Shown: piece by piece, positions 36,897-45,578 of the stretch
Layout: every line of letters begins with the position of its first letter
Position numbering within the stretch: the stretch's first letter is position 1
Assembly (NCBI RefSeq): GCF_041860085.1
Contig: NZ_CP124747.1
Location: 3,782,001-3,846,000, forward strand
Reading direction: 5' to 3'
Length of the DNA: 64,000 bases
From: Schlesneria sp. DSM 10557
Lineage (GTDB): Bacteria; Planctomycetota; Planctomycetia; Planctomycetales; Planctomycetaceae
Notes under the pieces: model-generated
The model's input: the letters and a program-made list of their open reading frames with translations, nothing else
What the model was told of the DNA's origin: nothing
Database searches by the model: none
Position numbers and translations under genes: made by a program

Positions 36897-38695
36897 GTGT
36901 TGATACTTCCTGAAAACGCAGTTCGTCGAGTGATTTCATTTTTGACCGCGTTCAACTTGTCGGCGATTCCCTCTCGGGCAATCTGCTGACGCCGCTGCTC
37001 ATGGTCGGGCGTGTACCAGCTATGTTCAGTTCCCCTGCTCGCGATGGTTGACGCACCCTGCCTGTTGATCGAGTAAGTGACCTGACAGATCGCTCCATCC
37101 AGATCAATGGGATACAGTCCGATATAGGTGCGCTGCTGACTTGTCACCGTCGCGTACCTCCGAGCGAGGGCCTGAGCGGCAGATCGGCATTGCGTCTGGA
37201 CCTCGTGGAAATTCGTTCGGTATCCAGTCGGAATACGTCCCTGATAGTCGACGATGACAGCAGGTCGAATGTCGTCTCGCATTACCGTTTGAGTGAATGA
37301 TTCGTCGGTCCCCTCCCCGACCTGAAGCAGGTACTCGTAACGCTGTGGCTGCCATGTATCGGGGTTCCGAATCTGAAATGCCGACACGAACTGGAGGTCT
37401 GCCTCTTGCCATTCCAGCACGAACGGGACAAGACCAATCACGCCCGTCAGCGGAGGGATCTGCCTCACCATTTTCGGACTGAGTGTCATGATCGAACGAT
37501 CGGTATCGACGGGATCCAGGCCAAGGGAGAACGACATCCGCTGGTCGGCCATGGTGGTCGCGTCAACAGTCTGACTTTCGATGCGCGTTCCATCGGCGTG
37601 ATTGGCAAGCGGGCCCTCGGTCAGTTCACCAGAGAAGACTCCACAAATGTACGCAGGTCGCTGATGGGAAGTACCGGCAGAATCGGTCCAGGTTTCGACC
37701 AGTGAGTTTGCGAGCATCATCTGCCGGCGCGTCACGACACTCGACCAGGTCGGTACCACCATGCCCCATTCCCCCTGGCTATTCACGGCACAGCCGGGCT
37801 GATTTTCGAATTCAATCCGATAGCATCGAAACACCGTGTCGCGAGCCAAACCTTGAGGGTTCACAATCGACCCATCGGATAACGAGATCGCTTGCGAGTC
37901 GATCTGGCGAAACTCGCGCCAGTCATTCGCACCGAACCCGCCTGATGGCAGGCTGGGGAATGGAGCGTAAGAGAGTTCGCTTAAACGCTTCCAGACTCGA
38001 TCGACGTCCTTCCCAACGGCCCCCAGGGGCAACTTCATCTGGTAGCGAATCGGGGCCGTTACGATCTTGATGTAATCGGGAATTTCCTGCGGGTCGATCC
38101 CCTCTCCCACATCTTCAGCGGGGTAATCAGGAAGATCATCTCCCTCGCCCGTGACGACAATCTTCCAGCCCCCCAGCGAACGGACGGGTACGATTCGGCA
38201 GCCGAGTTCGTGGCAGATTCGATCGAGTTCTTGAGCGGGACTGGCGTGGTCCCAATCAATCTCGAAACGATTTTCGTTGGGCAGAGCCGAGACATCAAAG
38301 ACCGTTTCTCTCAAGGCGGTAAAGCACAACGCAGCCAGTTCCTGTGGCGTTTTCTCATGCACAGGCTGAACGCGATTGTCGGGGAGCCGAAAATTGTAGC
38401 GGCCCGAGATCGAGCGATGAGCCCATTTCCAGCGAGAGTCGAGAAAGCGAACTTCAACAATCCGCCCTCCTCCCCCAACCTCGTACCGCACGGAATCGAT
38501 ATGAAAATCCTTCAGCGTGATCGTCTGGTCATTGTAAGTCAGCACCAGATCGCCATCCCGGGCGGGAAATCCGTACTGAGGAAAGACGGTCATTCTGCCA
38601 ACCGAAGGCTGAGTCCCGCTGCAGTCGCAGAACTCAAAGCTTTCATAAGCAACAATCCCCGGATAAGAGGCTTCACCATGATTTGAAAGTGGCAT
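36893..38695 (-). CDS. Large tail-tip/baseplate-hub-like protein
   Basis: 600 residues. Segments such as VFPQYGFPARDGDLVLTYND, FHIDSVRYEVGGGGRIVEVRFLD and PAQELDRICHELGCRIVP recall the hub domains (gp27/gpD-like) at the tip of siphovirus tails, and the position after the distal-tail and fibre-like genes agrees. It ends in a helical region with TPDHEQRRQQIAREGIADKLNAV. No enzymatic motif (lysozyme or peptidase) is seen. The homology call is by eye and only moderately certain. The start is 11 bases after the upstream stop. Confidence 0.6.
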   Translation of the reverse strand: MPLSNHGEASYPGIVAYESFEFCDCSGTQPSVGRMTVFPQYGFPARDGDLVLTYNDQTITLKDFHIDSVRYEVGGGGRIVEVRFLDSRWKWAHRSISGRYNFRLPDNRVQPVHEKTPQELAALCFTALRETVFDVSALPNENRFEIDWDHASPAQELDRICHELGCRIVPVRSLGGWKIVVTGEGDDLPDYPAEDVGEGIDPQEIPDYIKIVTAPIRYQMKLPLGAVGKDVDRVWKRLSELSYAPFPSLPSGGFGANDWREFRQIDSQAISLSDGSIVNPQGLARDTVFRCYRIEFENQPGCAVNSQGEWGMVVPTWSSVVTRRQMMLANSLVETWTDSAGTSHQRPAYICGVFSGELTEGPLANHADGTRIESQTVDATTMADQRMSFSLGLDPVDTDRSIMTLSPKMVRQIPPLTGVIGLVPFVLEWQEADLQFVSAFQIRNPDTWQPQRYEYLLQVGEGTDESFTQTVMRDDIRPAVIVDYQGRIPTGYRTNFHEVQTQCRSAAQALARRYATVTSQQRTYIGLYPIDLDGAICQVTYSINRQGASTIASRGTEHSWYTPDHEQRRQQIAREGIADKLNAVKNEITRRTAFSGSINT

Positions 38696-38706
38696 TCGAG
38701 GCCCCC

Positions 38707-39969
38707 TCAGGTAAACAGCATCGTTGTGTTCGCACCATGTTCAACATGGACCGAAACCGCTCCGTGTGTATTTAGCGACAGGGTCCCCGAATTGATCACC
38801 TTCTGGTTGTCCCGGATGGTGACGTCCCGGGAAAAGACGTTGATGGGATTTGTGACCGCTCTGGGGCGAGGATCCTGATCGACGTCCAGAACGGCGTTGC
38901 CATAAAGATTGATCGTGCCAATCGTCCCCGTCGTCGAAAGGACTACGGTCCCCGCGAATGCATTCAGCGTGGTCACCGTCGCGGCATCCGACAGGGTGAT
39001 GGATCCTCCCATCAATTCCTGACGAACAGTTGAAACCGCGGCACGACAGACGACGTTGCCTCCGTTCTTCGTCAGCGTAGTAACGTCGGCACCCGTCCCG
39101 ACCACAAGGTTGACATCGGACAACGGCTGCGACGTGTACGCCGTCCGTACGAGCGGCATCGTGGCGGTCTCGCCTTGAAAAAAGGCCAGGCCAACGTCGC
39201 CACGATTAATGCTCAGTTCACTTGTCGCGTCCCCTCCTGTGATTAACACGACGGGTGTTTCCGGATCGATTCGCTGACCTGTATTACGCACACGAACGGT
39301 TGCAGGGTGGGAACCAAAAGCCAGATTGCAGCGTCCCACCTGGCCACTGTTCACCTCGACCGTTCCTCCTGACAGCGTCAGGCTCGTCGTGCGATACTCG
39401 TGATAGGGAGAGCCAGAGTTGTCGCGATTCGTCATGGGCAGCCCGATTTGACCGGAATAGCCGGGATCGACTGCAATCGTGACTCCCTCGAGTGTGGTCC
39501 CCAGATTGTACTTGCAGGGGATGCTGCCGCTGTCGAAGACCAGCGTATCGAGATCTTCCGGCGTCGCTCCATCCGACCAGTTGAGAGGGTTAGCGAAGTC
39601 ATTCGGGCCGGTCGCGGTCACAGTATTGACGATTGCGAACGTCGCATCTCCGGTCGTACCGACAGAGAGGACAGTGGGTCGACCTGCCAGATCCTGAGTC
39701 AGGCGAATTGAAGTCAACGGCCCCGCCCCTGGAAGCCCCGCAGCCGTAAGTTCCTGGAATTCAGCGGGAGGGGGCGACGTCAGCGAATTCCAGGCAGCGA
39801 CCAGCCCGCGAAGTACGGAATCGACGGTCTCGTCGACTCCTGCAACGTAGGTGACGTCCTTGGAATTAATCGTCGCCGTATACGTTTGACTGGCAACGGT
39901 CCCCGAAAGGGTGATCGTCCAGACATCCACCGTGGCGGGGGCGTTCCCAATCCATCGTTTGATTGCCAT
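38707..39969 (-). CDS. Beta-repeat protein, probably a tail fibre or tip component
   Basis: 420 residues, starting MAIKRWIGNAPATVDVWTITLSG. The first 110 residues resemble a small domain common in phage virion proteins. After about residue 130, short Thr/Ser/Gly/Val-rich strands repeat (LTLSGGTVEVNSGQV, SITLSDAATVTTLNAFAGTV, STTGTIGTINLYGNAVLDVD), suggesting a beta-helix shaft. No signal peptide or membrane segment is visible, which fits an intracellularly assembled virion protein. It starts 6 bases after the upstream stop. Confidence 0.6.
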   Translation of the reverse strand: MAIKRWIGNAPATVDVWTITLSGTVASQTYTATINSKDVTYVAGVDETVDSVLRGLVAAWNSLTSPPPAEFQELTAAGLPGAGPLTSIRLTQDLAGRPTVLSVGTTGDATFAIVNTVTATGPNDFANPLNWSDGATPEDLDTLVFDSGSIPCKYNLGTTLEGVTIAVDPGYSGQIGLPMTNRDNSGSPYHEYRTTSLTLSGGTVEVNSGQVGRCNLAFGSHPATVRVRNTGQRIDPETPVVLITGGDATSELSINRGDVGLAFFQGETATMPLVRTAYTSQPLSDVNLVVGTGADVTTLTKNGGNVVCRAAVSTVRQELMGGSITLSDAATVTTLNAFAGTVVLSTTGTIGTINLYGNAVLDVDQDPRPRAVTNPINVFSRDVTIRDNQKVINSGTLSLNTHGAVSVHVEHGANTTMLFT

Positions 39970-39975
39970 CGAGAG

Positions 39976-40719
39976 TTATCCTCGTGAATGAACCTGTCCG
40001 TTGAACGGGGCAACAGATCGAAACTTGTAGAGCCAGTGGACGGTGTGTTCCGTCGGCACCCCGCGCTGCATCGGCGGACTGGACCATGTCACTATGCGTG
40101 AATGGGGATCCCCCATCAGGGCACTGGGAAACAGCATCGATTCCGGCTGAGGCTGCGGAGTTCGTGTCGTCAACGAGCCTGATTGCGTGGCGTAGTAGAA
40201 TGAATTCGTGGTCACGTTCTGAACAATGGGGAGTCCACTCACAGGAACACGGCCAACCTGCAGCGGTCCTCCCCGGTTATCCGAGAACGTCACCTGTTCT
40301 GAATACGCGAGCAGCGTGTCTGGCCCGGAAACGAAGGACTCCATCTGCAATCCGAATGTGTAATGGAGGTACGTAGCCGTTTCAGAGCCAGAAAGTTCTC
40401 CATGAGAGACCGGGTTCGTCACGATGACTCCGCCAATCGCTTTCGAATTATCAAGCAGGAATGGCGTCTGATTTCCGTCCTGATCCAGCAGACCGGCTGA
40501 CTGACCGTGGTGCGAATAGGCCTGCCGAATCTCGTCGAGCGCTGCCAGGACGAGACGCTGGGAGTTTGGTCCCTGCCTGACAATTTTCCCGCGCAGCTGC
40601 CACGACTCACGCAGAATGTTCTCCCGCTGTGTTTCAGAAAATCGGATCGTCCGCTGGATTCCCGCAAACGCGACCTCTGCATGAGGATGCGAGAATCCTC
40701 CGTAATAGAAGACTGTCAT
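39976..40719 (-). CDS. Probable distal tail-type protein
   Basis: 247 residues. It follows the tape-measure slot and precedes the tip genes, the normal place of a distal tail protein. The N-terminus is FYYGGFSHPHAEVAFAGIQRTIRFSETQRENILRESW and the remainder alternates strands (GPLQVGRVPVSGLPIVQNVTTNSFYY). The assignment is positional; no decisive motif is visible. It starts 6 bases after the preceding stop. Confidence 0.5.
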   Translation of the reverse strand: MTVFYYGGFSHPHAEVAFAGIQRTIRFSETQRENILRESWQLRGKIVRQGPNSQRLVLAALDEIRQAYSHHGQSAGLLDQDGNQTPFLLDNSKAIGGVIVTNPVSHGELSGSETATYLHYTFGLQMESFVSGPDTLLAYSEQVTFSDNRGGPLQVGRVPVSGLPIVQNVTTNSFYYATQSGSLTTRTPQPQPESMLFPSALMGDPHSRIVTWSSPPMQRGVPTEHTVHWLYKFRSVAPFNGQVHSRG

Positions 40720-40725
40720 AGTTTC

Positions 40726-42003
40726 CTACTTCACCCAGAAGGTCAGGTTCTTGATCAGGGACTTGAGACGTTCTTCCTGAGCTCTGCAAATCGAATCGAG
40801 CCGTGTTTCCATCTCATCCATCACCGCGTTAAGTCCGATGCCGGCGCTGTGCACCCCGAGTGCAAGGGGATCCTCAGCGATGGGACTCCTGGCCCTGCTC
40901 TGTCCGGGAGAGCTGTCAGACTCAGCAGCGACGTGAGGAATGCCCAAAGTCGCTCGCGTAGCGATCTGCCTCGCCGGAATCGGGCGAACGCCGAATCCCG
41001 CAAATTCAGTTGTGTCGGAAGTTGCCGCGTCGTGAAATCGATTCAGCGGCTTCAATGCAAAGGCCATGTCTTCATCGAACTCGCTGATCCGCGACAGTGC
41101 GGACGCGAGAGTTCCGTCAGGTTCCAAAACAGTAAACGGGTCTGCAGTTCTCGGGGGAGCAGGATTCGTTTGTGAAGGGCCTCCATCTCCATCGCTTTCG
41201 AACGAGCCTGCATTGCCGGGCTCGGGGGTTCGCGTGATGCCGAGTGAGTTGGATTTGCCAATGTCCCCGAATCCCTTCGATCCGTCGAAATGACGCAATG
41301 TTCTGTTCCGAATATGAGGCTGCGTCACGGTGTGAACTGGGCCTCGCCCCCGAGGCGACTCGTCACCTCGATCGCTCAGGAATGAAGCGCGTCTTGCGGT
41401 AACAACGGAAACGCTTTGCGTCCCGTCGGCCACTACAGAGGCATCTCGGCCAAGATCACCTAGGCTTGTGCGAGAACGTTGACGCGGGAGCACCCGCGAG
41501 CCAGCCCCGGCTGCACGGGATATTGTCTCAGCCCTTTTTGCCATTCCGCCGATCGGGGTGGGCTCTAAGTTCTCTGTCAATGCGTGTGTGCCAACTGTCG
41601 CAGGATGCCCCGGGTCTAGCACGGAAGACTTCTGCTGAGCGAACAGAGGACTCTGTCGCACCACAGGAACAAGCAACGGCACTCGTGGAGAACTCGGTTC
41701 CATCGGGGAAGGAACCGGGCGGCTATTTGCCTGAGATCCTTCGTCGATCGACCAACCTCCTACGGGGGATGCATCTTCCTCGGCGTCGGTGAAATCAAAC
41801 CAACCGTCAAACGAATGCGACGAGTGAGCCACACCAGGCCAGCTCTTCACGCCGCCGGCATTGAGCGCAGCACTAACGGAGGGGACCAGGCTCCAGGGTC
41901 TACGCGACACACGAGCCCATCGCGATTGGGTGGAACGTTGCCGAATGCTCTTTATTGCGGATCGGACAACACCAACTCCTTGGAGCGCCGATTGAATGAT
42001 CAT
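40726..42003 (-). CDS. Low-complexity protein in the tape-measure position
   Basis: 425 residues from the ATG at 42003, ATGA-coupled to the frameshift domain; the frame extends to 42024. In siphovirus order this is where the tape-measure protein lies, but it is short and mostly polar, rich in Ser, Pro, Arg and Gly, with helical ends (IIQSALQGVGVVRSAIKSI at the start and NAVMDEMETRLDSICRAQEERLKSLIKNL at the end). There are no long coiled coils or membrane helices. It may be a highly reduced tape measure for a very short tail, or an unrelated protein. Composition suggests large disordered segments. Confidence 0.55.
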   Translation of the reverse strand: MIIQSALQGVGVVRSAIKSIRQRSTQSRWARVSRRPWSLVPSVSAALNAGGVKSWPGVAHSSHSFDGWFDFTDAEEDASPVGGWSIDEGSQANSRPVPSPMEPSSPRVPLLVPVVRQSPLFAQQKSSVLDPGHPATVGTHALTENLEPTPIGGMAKRAETISRAAGAGSRVLPRQRSRTSLGDLGRDASVVADGTQSVSVVTARRASFLSDRGDESPRGRGPVHTVTQPHIRNRTLRHFDGSKGFGDIGKSNSLGITRTPEPGNAGSFESDGDGGPSQTNPAPPRTADPFTVLEPDGTLASALSRISEFDEDMAFALKPLNRFHDAATSDTTEFAGFGVRPIPARQIATRATLGIPHVAAESDSSPGQSRARSPIAEDPLALGVHSAGIGLNAVMDEMETRLDSICRAQEERLKSLIKNLTFWVK

Positions 42004-42436
42004 TCGTTGAACTGCGTCACGCATGTTTCCCGCACGGCTTTTAAGAGGGAGGTATGAAGTTCGACTTGTTTCAGCTTTTCCACGGTGTCCAGCACATCTT
42101 GAATCACAGCCGCGTTTCGGCGAACCACCGGATCATCGGGAAAGGCACCCGTGGAAACGCATTCGCAATAGTGCTGATAGCAGAGCTGGTTCTCAGCAGT
42201 CAGCGAGTTCGGCAGTTCTGGCGTCCCCTTGGGACAACCGCGCGCCGGATCTCGACACGCGGCGAGAAACGAAGGGCCCAGATGCTTCAGCCGCTCGACA
42301 GGCTGGCCATCTCGACCTTGTTCCAATTGCCACGTTGATTCGTTGACCACGTACTTTTCACAGACCTGGCAATTCATCCGAGCAATGCGGGGATATTTCC
42401 TCAGCAGAAACACCCCCTGCTTCAGTTTTTTAGCTG
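42000..42436 (-). CDS. Frameshift extension of the tail assembly chaperone (T domain, read in -1 frame)
   Basis: This frame has no convincing start of its own at its head. It overlaps the end of the 138-residue gene and is entered by a -1 shift at 42425-42431, giving a 279-residue fusion. After the slip the protein reads LKQGVFLLRKYPRIARMNCQVCEKYVV and has more cysteines in CRDPARGCPKG and LCYQHYCEC, a possible metal site, then a helical tail ending TQFNE. An internal ATG (MNCQVCEK) could also start a free product. In lambda-type phages the fused G-T protein brings the tape measure to the tail tube; the same position here supports that role. Confidence 0.7.
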
Positions 42437-42838
42437 GTCCTCCTCTCTCGGAGGTGGCACCTGATTTGGCCTCAGGTCGTTCGCCTGAACCCCGCGGATG
42501 ATGTTGTAAAGCCTGCTGAACAAAAACGGCTGCATCCGTTCGCAGGCTTCGGCAGACACACAAACAGGCGACTCCCCCTGGTCTCTGAGAGACCAGCCAA
42601 TGACTCGATCCGCCACGAATTTACAGGCCAGTTGCTCTGCCCGAACGGCACACAGTGGATCGAAATCCTGGTTCCGAACGGCAATCCGGATCTCGGCATC
42701 GATCTTGACGACGTCAAGTCGAGTCGCGGGTCGGTACGTAAAATCGAGTTCGCCATGCAGCGATTCGGCATCCGCCACGTGGACGGCCGGGGCGATATAG
42801 CCGTCTCTGGTATAACCGTCGGGCACATACGAACACAC
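42422..42838 (-). CDS. Tail assembly chaperone (G-like)
   Basis: 138 residues, located directly after the tail tube gene (19 bases between) as in lambda-like phages. It has CKFVADRVIGWSLRDQGESPV and PFLFSRLYNIIRG, a pattern of short tail-chaperone proteins in which a helical domain follows a strand-rich start. Its last three codons and stop read CTA AAA AAC TGA, placing the slippery heptamer A AAA AAC right before termination. The free form and the shifted fusion would be made in a fixed ratio. Confidence 0.72.
   Translation of the reverse strand: MCSYVPDGYTRDGYIAPAVHVADAESLHGELDFTYRPATRLDVVKIDAEIRIAVRNQDFDPLCAVRAEQLACKFVADRVIGWSLRDQGESPVCVSAEACERMQPFLFSRLYNIIRGVQANDLRPNQVPPPREEDQLKN
42425..42431 (-). 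promoter_or_regulatory. Programmed -1 ribosomal frameshift site
   Basis: The zero-frame codons are CTA AAA AAC TGA, so the heptamer A AAA AAC fits X XXY YYZ in the correct phase and the stop follows at once. Slipping by -1 continues as CTG AAG CAG in the frame of the downstream domain, which runs open to 42000. Downstream bases can pair (GGGG with CCCC about 25 bases on), which could help stalling. Confidence 0.8.
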
Positions 42839-42857
42839 AGGCTCTTCCTTTATGAAA

Positions 42858-43724
42858 TCAGACCAGGACGGGAACGGTTTCGAGCGTCGTTCCCACTTTG
42901 TAGCAGTGATAATTCAATGGCAGTCTCAACTTGGTTCGCTTGCCGTTGTTCACCACGGATTCAGATTTCGCCACAATCGCACCGAACGAAAATGACATCG
43001 AGTGATCGCCGTTCGTGAACGTGATCGACGCCGCCAGGGGAGCTTCTGCGTCAGGACCTCCCGTCGCCAGAACGAGAAGCGGGTCTTCGGTCGCCGTGTA
43101 CTTCGTCTGCACCCCCAGCGACACCGTGCGGTCGGTCGGCTCGAGGTCGGTGGCGACTTGCCCCTGCATGAATGTCGGTTCAATATGATTGTCGATGGTG
43201 AGTTCGAACTTATCGATTGAATACGTTGCTTCACCGATCGTGATCCCGCTTCCCATGTCGTAAAACATATAGGGCCGTGCGGTGATATCGGGAACTCCCG
43301 AGAGCGAACCTCCAGCGGACGTCGCACGGGTCTTGCCGACGAAATCGACGGTCAATTGAATCTTCTGCCCCGACGAGCCTGAGAAGGTTCCTTTTGTGAA
43401 CCGGCCGACGAATGTGTCGGTTTTGGTACCGTTGTCGATGACAATCGTCACGTCCGCCAGTGCGTCCGTCAGGACGGTCTCTGTCGTCGAGTAACTGACG
43501 ATCAAGGGAAGCAGAATCGCCACTTCCGCTGGCGTGGGCTCGAACTCCACTTGCCCCGAAACATGAATCAGCCCCTGGGCGACCCGTTCCAGTACGCGAG
43601 AGCGGCTTCCCCGAAGTCCGTCATCCTCACTCAACTCGATAACTTGCTTGATCGAGTGAGTCTTGAACTCCATGGGGTGCCCTGCAATCGTCATTCTCGA
43701 TGCATAGGCCATTTGTTCTGTCAT
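42858..43724 (-). CDS. Major tail tube protein
   Basis: 288 residues. It is beta-rich with segments such as VSGQVEFEPTPAEVAILLPLIV, GTFSGSSGQKIQLTVDFVGKTR, YSIDKFELTIDNHIEPTFM and SITFTNGDHSMSFSFGAIVAKSE, which fits the phage tail tube fold; the internal symmetry of two similar halves is common in this family. It lies just upstream of the frameshifting chaperone pair, its expected place. It would polymerise into the tail tube in the cytoplasm during assembly. Confidence 0.75.
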   Translation of the reverse strand: MTEQMAYASRMTIAGHPMEFKTHSIKQVIELSEDDGLRGSRSRVLERVAQGLIHVSGQVEFEPTPAEVAILLPLIVSYSTTETVLTDALADVTIVIDNGTKTDTFVGRFTKGTFSGSSGQKIQLTVDFVGKTRATSAGGSLSGVPDITARPYMFYDMGSGITIGEATYSIDKFELTIDNHIEPTFMQGQVATDLEPTDRTVSLGVQTKYTATEDPLLVLATGGPDAEAPLAASITFTNGDHSMSFSFGAIVAKSESVVNNGKRTKLRLPLNYHCYKVGTTLETVPVLV

Positions 43725-43758
43725 AGCGAAGCAGTTCCTTATTCAGCCGTTACGGACA

Positions 43759-43875
43759 TTATCGGGATAAAGTTGCAGACGATTCGTTGGACAGGGTGAT
43801 GCCCTTGATCAGATACAGAGAGTCCTCCGATGGCGAGGTAGAAGGGGCCTCGTGCAGCAGCATGTCAGGGGTCAT
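43759..43875 (-). CDS. Very small ORF coupled to the tail terminator gene
   Basis: 38 residues (MTPDMLLHEAPST to ATLSR) from an ATG that overlaps the upstream stop as ATGA, ending 34 bases before the tail tube gene. It has no recognisable motif. Support comes only from the coupling and from filling the gap between two structural genes. A perfect 9-bp inverted repeat (43848-43856 with 43875-43883) covers its start. Confidence 0.4.
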   Translation of the reverse strand: MTPDMLLHEAPSTSPSEDSLYLIKGITLSNESSATLSR

Positions 43876-44315
43876 GCACGAGGTTCTTGAAAGAACGCAC
43901 GCACTACCATGCCACTGACAAAAGCGTTCCTGTCGAACCAGGCTTGCGGCTCGACCGTGTTCCCCGGTTCGACTGCCAGCTTGTAATTTTGACCGAGTTG
44001 ATCGATCGATCGGTTGTTCAGATTTCGCCGCAGTGTCTGTCGCCATCCCAGCCGTGTTTCCAGATTGTTCACAGACGGCTTAGCGACAATCGAAACCAGA
44101 ACTCCGTAGTACGCACCGTCACGATCATTCAGTTCGTCATCGAGCGTCTCTGGACCATAAGGAGAGATACTGATGAAAGGGAGTGCGACGGTTCCGTCGT
44201 GGTACGTTGCGACTTCTTGAATGAGAGTTCCCCCTGTCAGTCCCTCCAGCGGAAGACCGTCGATGATCTCTTTGATCGCCGTCATGGCATCAAAGTGGTT
44301 CGAGATTCCCGGCAT
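43872..44315 (-). CDS. Tail terminator-like protein
   Basis: 147 residues from the ATG at 44315, in a TGATG overlap with the gene upstream. The layout of an N-terminal helix (HFDAMTAIKEIIDGLP), central strands with ALPFISISPYG, and YGVLVSIVAKPS with a conserved-looking RLGWRQTLRR helix fits minor tail/terminator proteins that cap the tube at the head-proximal end. The position between head closure and tail tube agrees. Confidence 0.6.
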   Translation of the reverse strand: MPGISNHFDAMTAIKEIIDGLPLEGLTGGTLIQEVATYHDGTVALPFISISPYGPETLDDELNDRDGAYYGVLVSIVAKPSVNNLETRLGWRQTLRRNLNNRSIDQLGQNYKLAVEPGNTVEPQAWFDRNAFVSGMVVRAFFQEPRA

Positions 44316-44632
44316 CAGCTCAGCTCCTTTCGGACAACGCACTCCCAGACAGTCCGCACGGACATGAGTCGTGCAGAGAGAACCCGGTAAGCCGTCCCCG
44401 CGATAACGATTCGGTCGCGAGGGCGGATTTCCCGTCCGTTACCTGCCGGATTCAGTTCGTGATCGGGTACTTTGATCAGGGTCTCATCACCTTGAAGATT
44501 CAGGTTTCCGTAGTTGGAAAGGGTGACATCAAGTGACTTGAACCAGGCCTGAGCGACATTCGTGGTCACGGGTACTGGGCCATCGGGAAGCAGCGTCACT
44601 TCAGCAGCGAACCGTCCGGGAATCAAAGTCAT
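44315..44632 (-). CDS. Head closure/head-tail adaptor-like protein
   Basis: 105 residues from the ATG at 44632; a TTG at 44662 would add ten residues. Small beta-rich protein with IPGRFAAEVTLL, a central ETLIKVPDHELNPAGNGREIRPRDRIVIAGTAYRVL and a strand-rich end, similar in pattern to the adaptor proteins that follow the connector in HK97-type phages. Identification rests mainly on size and order. Confidence 0.55.
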   Translation of the reverse strand: MTLIPGRFAAEVTLLPDGPVPVTTNVAQAWFKSLDVTLSNYGNLNLQGDETLIKVPDHELNPAGNGREIRPRDRIVIAGTAYRVLSARLMSVRTVWECVVRKELS

Positions 44633-44694
44633 CAGTGATCGGGCAATTGATTGGTTTAACAAAGGGACTCTCGTCTTTCTTGACCATACCGACG

Positions 44695-44750
44695 GCCTGC
44701 TTGAGCAGGCGCAGAGGCGACTTGTCTAGTTGAGGCGGCCTGCGTAGGCC
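44695..44750 (-). repeat. Two adjacent short hairpins between connector and head-closure genes
   Basis: GCCTGC-TTGA-GCAGGC (44695-44710) and GGCCT-GCGT-AGGCC (44737-44750). Neither is followed by a T-run on the minus strand. They lie in the 90-120 base gap that separates the head genes from the tail genes, so they may be a processing or attenuation point. Confidence 0.5.
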
Positions 44751-44752
44751 GT

Positions 44753-45412
44753 TCAAACCGGAATCGATCGATAAGTTGCCAGGACCGCTTCAATGCTTCC
44801 CAGCACCTGACGCGCGTCGTGAGAATCGAAATAGCTGACTCTGACGTCTTCGTAGCTCATCGACGCCACTGCCCCCCCCATCGCAGCCATTGACGCCTGC
44901 TTCAGTACCAGAGCGTTCACGGCCATCGAAATCGCTGGAGGGATATCCAGATAGCCGGCGGTGTACTGAACCTTGATGTTGCCCCTGGCCGCGCCGGGCA
45001 ACGTGCCGAGCACGCCATTCTGCCGGGACCGCGGCCTCAGCCAGTGAGCACCAATACGTCTGAGAAAGCCCGCAGATCCATTTCCCTTTGCCCCTGACAT
45101 CAACGCGTAGTCGACACCGTTAACGAGATTCAGGGTAGGAGGAAAACTGTTTGGACCTGCACCGAAATTTCCCGACTCATCGACGCAGACCAGCGAGACC
45201 GCCGTCACCGGATACTGATTAAGCATCAGGACCGGCGTCCCGTTACCCGAGTAGTACTCGACATACTCTTGAGACTCGAGATCACGATTCAGTAGCTGCT
45301 TGACGTATGACGTCACCCCATCGATCAGGATTCGAAGTTGAGCGTCGCGACTGGTGTCTCCCGGCAGGATTCCTCCCTGTGCTTTCACCGATGCCAAAGT
45401 CGTTAGTGCCAT
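44753..45412 (-). CDS. Head-tail connector protein (gp6-like)
   Basis: 219 residues from the ATG at 45412; the frame extends to 45508. The opening LTTLASVKAQGGILPGDTSRDAQLRILIDGVTSYVKQLLNRDLESQEYVEYYSG is the helical start of the HK97 gp6-like connector family, followed by LNQYPVTAVSLVCVDE and the late ISMAVNALVLKQASMAAMGG helix. These proteins form a ring below the portal. No portal gene is present in the window, which makes this connector an orphan. Confidence 0.75.
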   Translation of the reverse strand: MALTTLASVKAQGGILPGDTSRDAQLRILIDGVTSYVKQLLNRDLESQEYVEYYSGNGTPVLMLNQYPVTAVSLVCVDESGNFGAGPNSFPPTLNLVNGVDYALMSGAKGNGSAGFLRRIGAHWLRPRSRQNGVLGTLPGAARGNIKVQYTAGYLDIPPAISMAVNALVLKQASMAAMGGAVASMSYEDVRVSYFDSHDARQVLGSIEAVLATYRSIPV

Positions 45413-45419
45413 ATGAGAC

Positions 45420-45578
45420 TCAATTCGTGTGAAAAACTTCCCCTCCGTGGAGCAGGAAGAGGTCGATCGGGCGGCCTTGCTGAGAGGCCGAATCGGGCCC
45501 CACAGCACTCAGATTTCTCTGCCGCTCGCGGTATTTCGAATCCGCCTTGTCATACGATTTCTGGCGGCATCGCTTCAT
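45420..45578 (-). CDS. Possible small protein ahead of the connector gene
   Basis: 52 residues from an ATG at 45578 that overlaps the preceding small gene by 29 bases; its stop lies 8 bases before the connector ATG. It opens with a basic, charged stretch (KRCRQKSYDKADSKYRERQR) and closes with GRPIDLFLLHGGEVFHTN. No family is recognised. Support is its close fit to the next gene, so it is a tentative call. Confidence 0.4.
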   Translation of the reverse strand: MKRCRQKSYDKADSKYRERQRNLSAVGPDSASQQGRPIDLFLLHGGEVFHTN

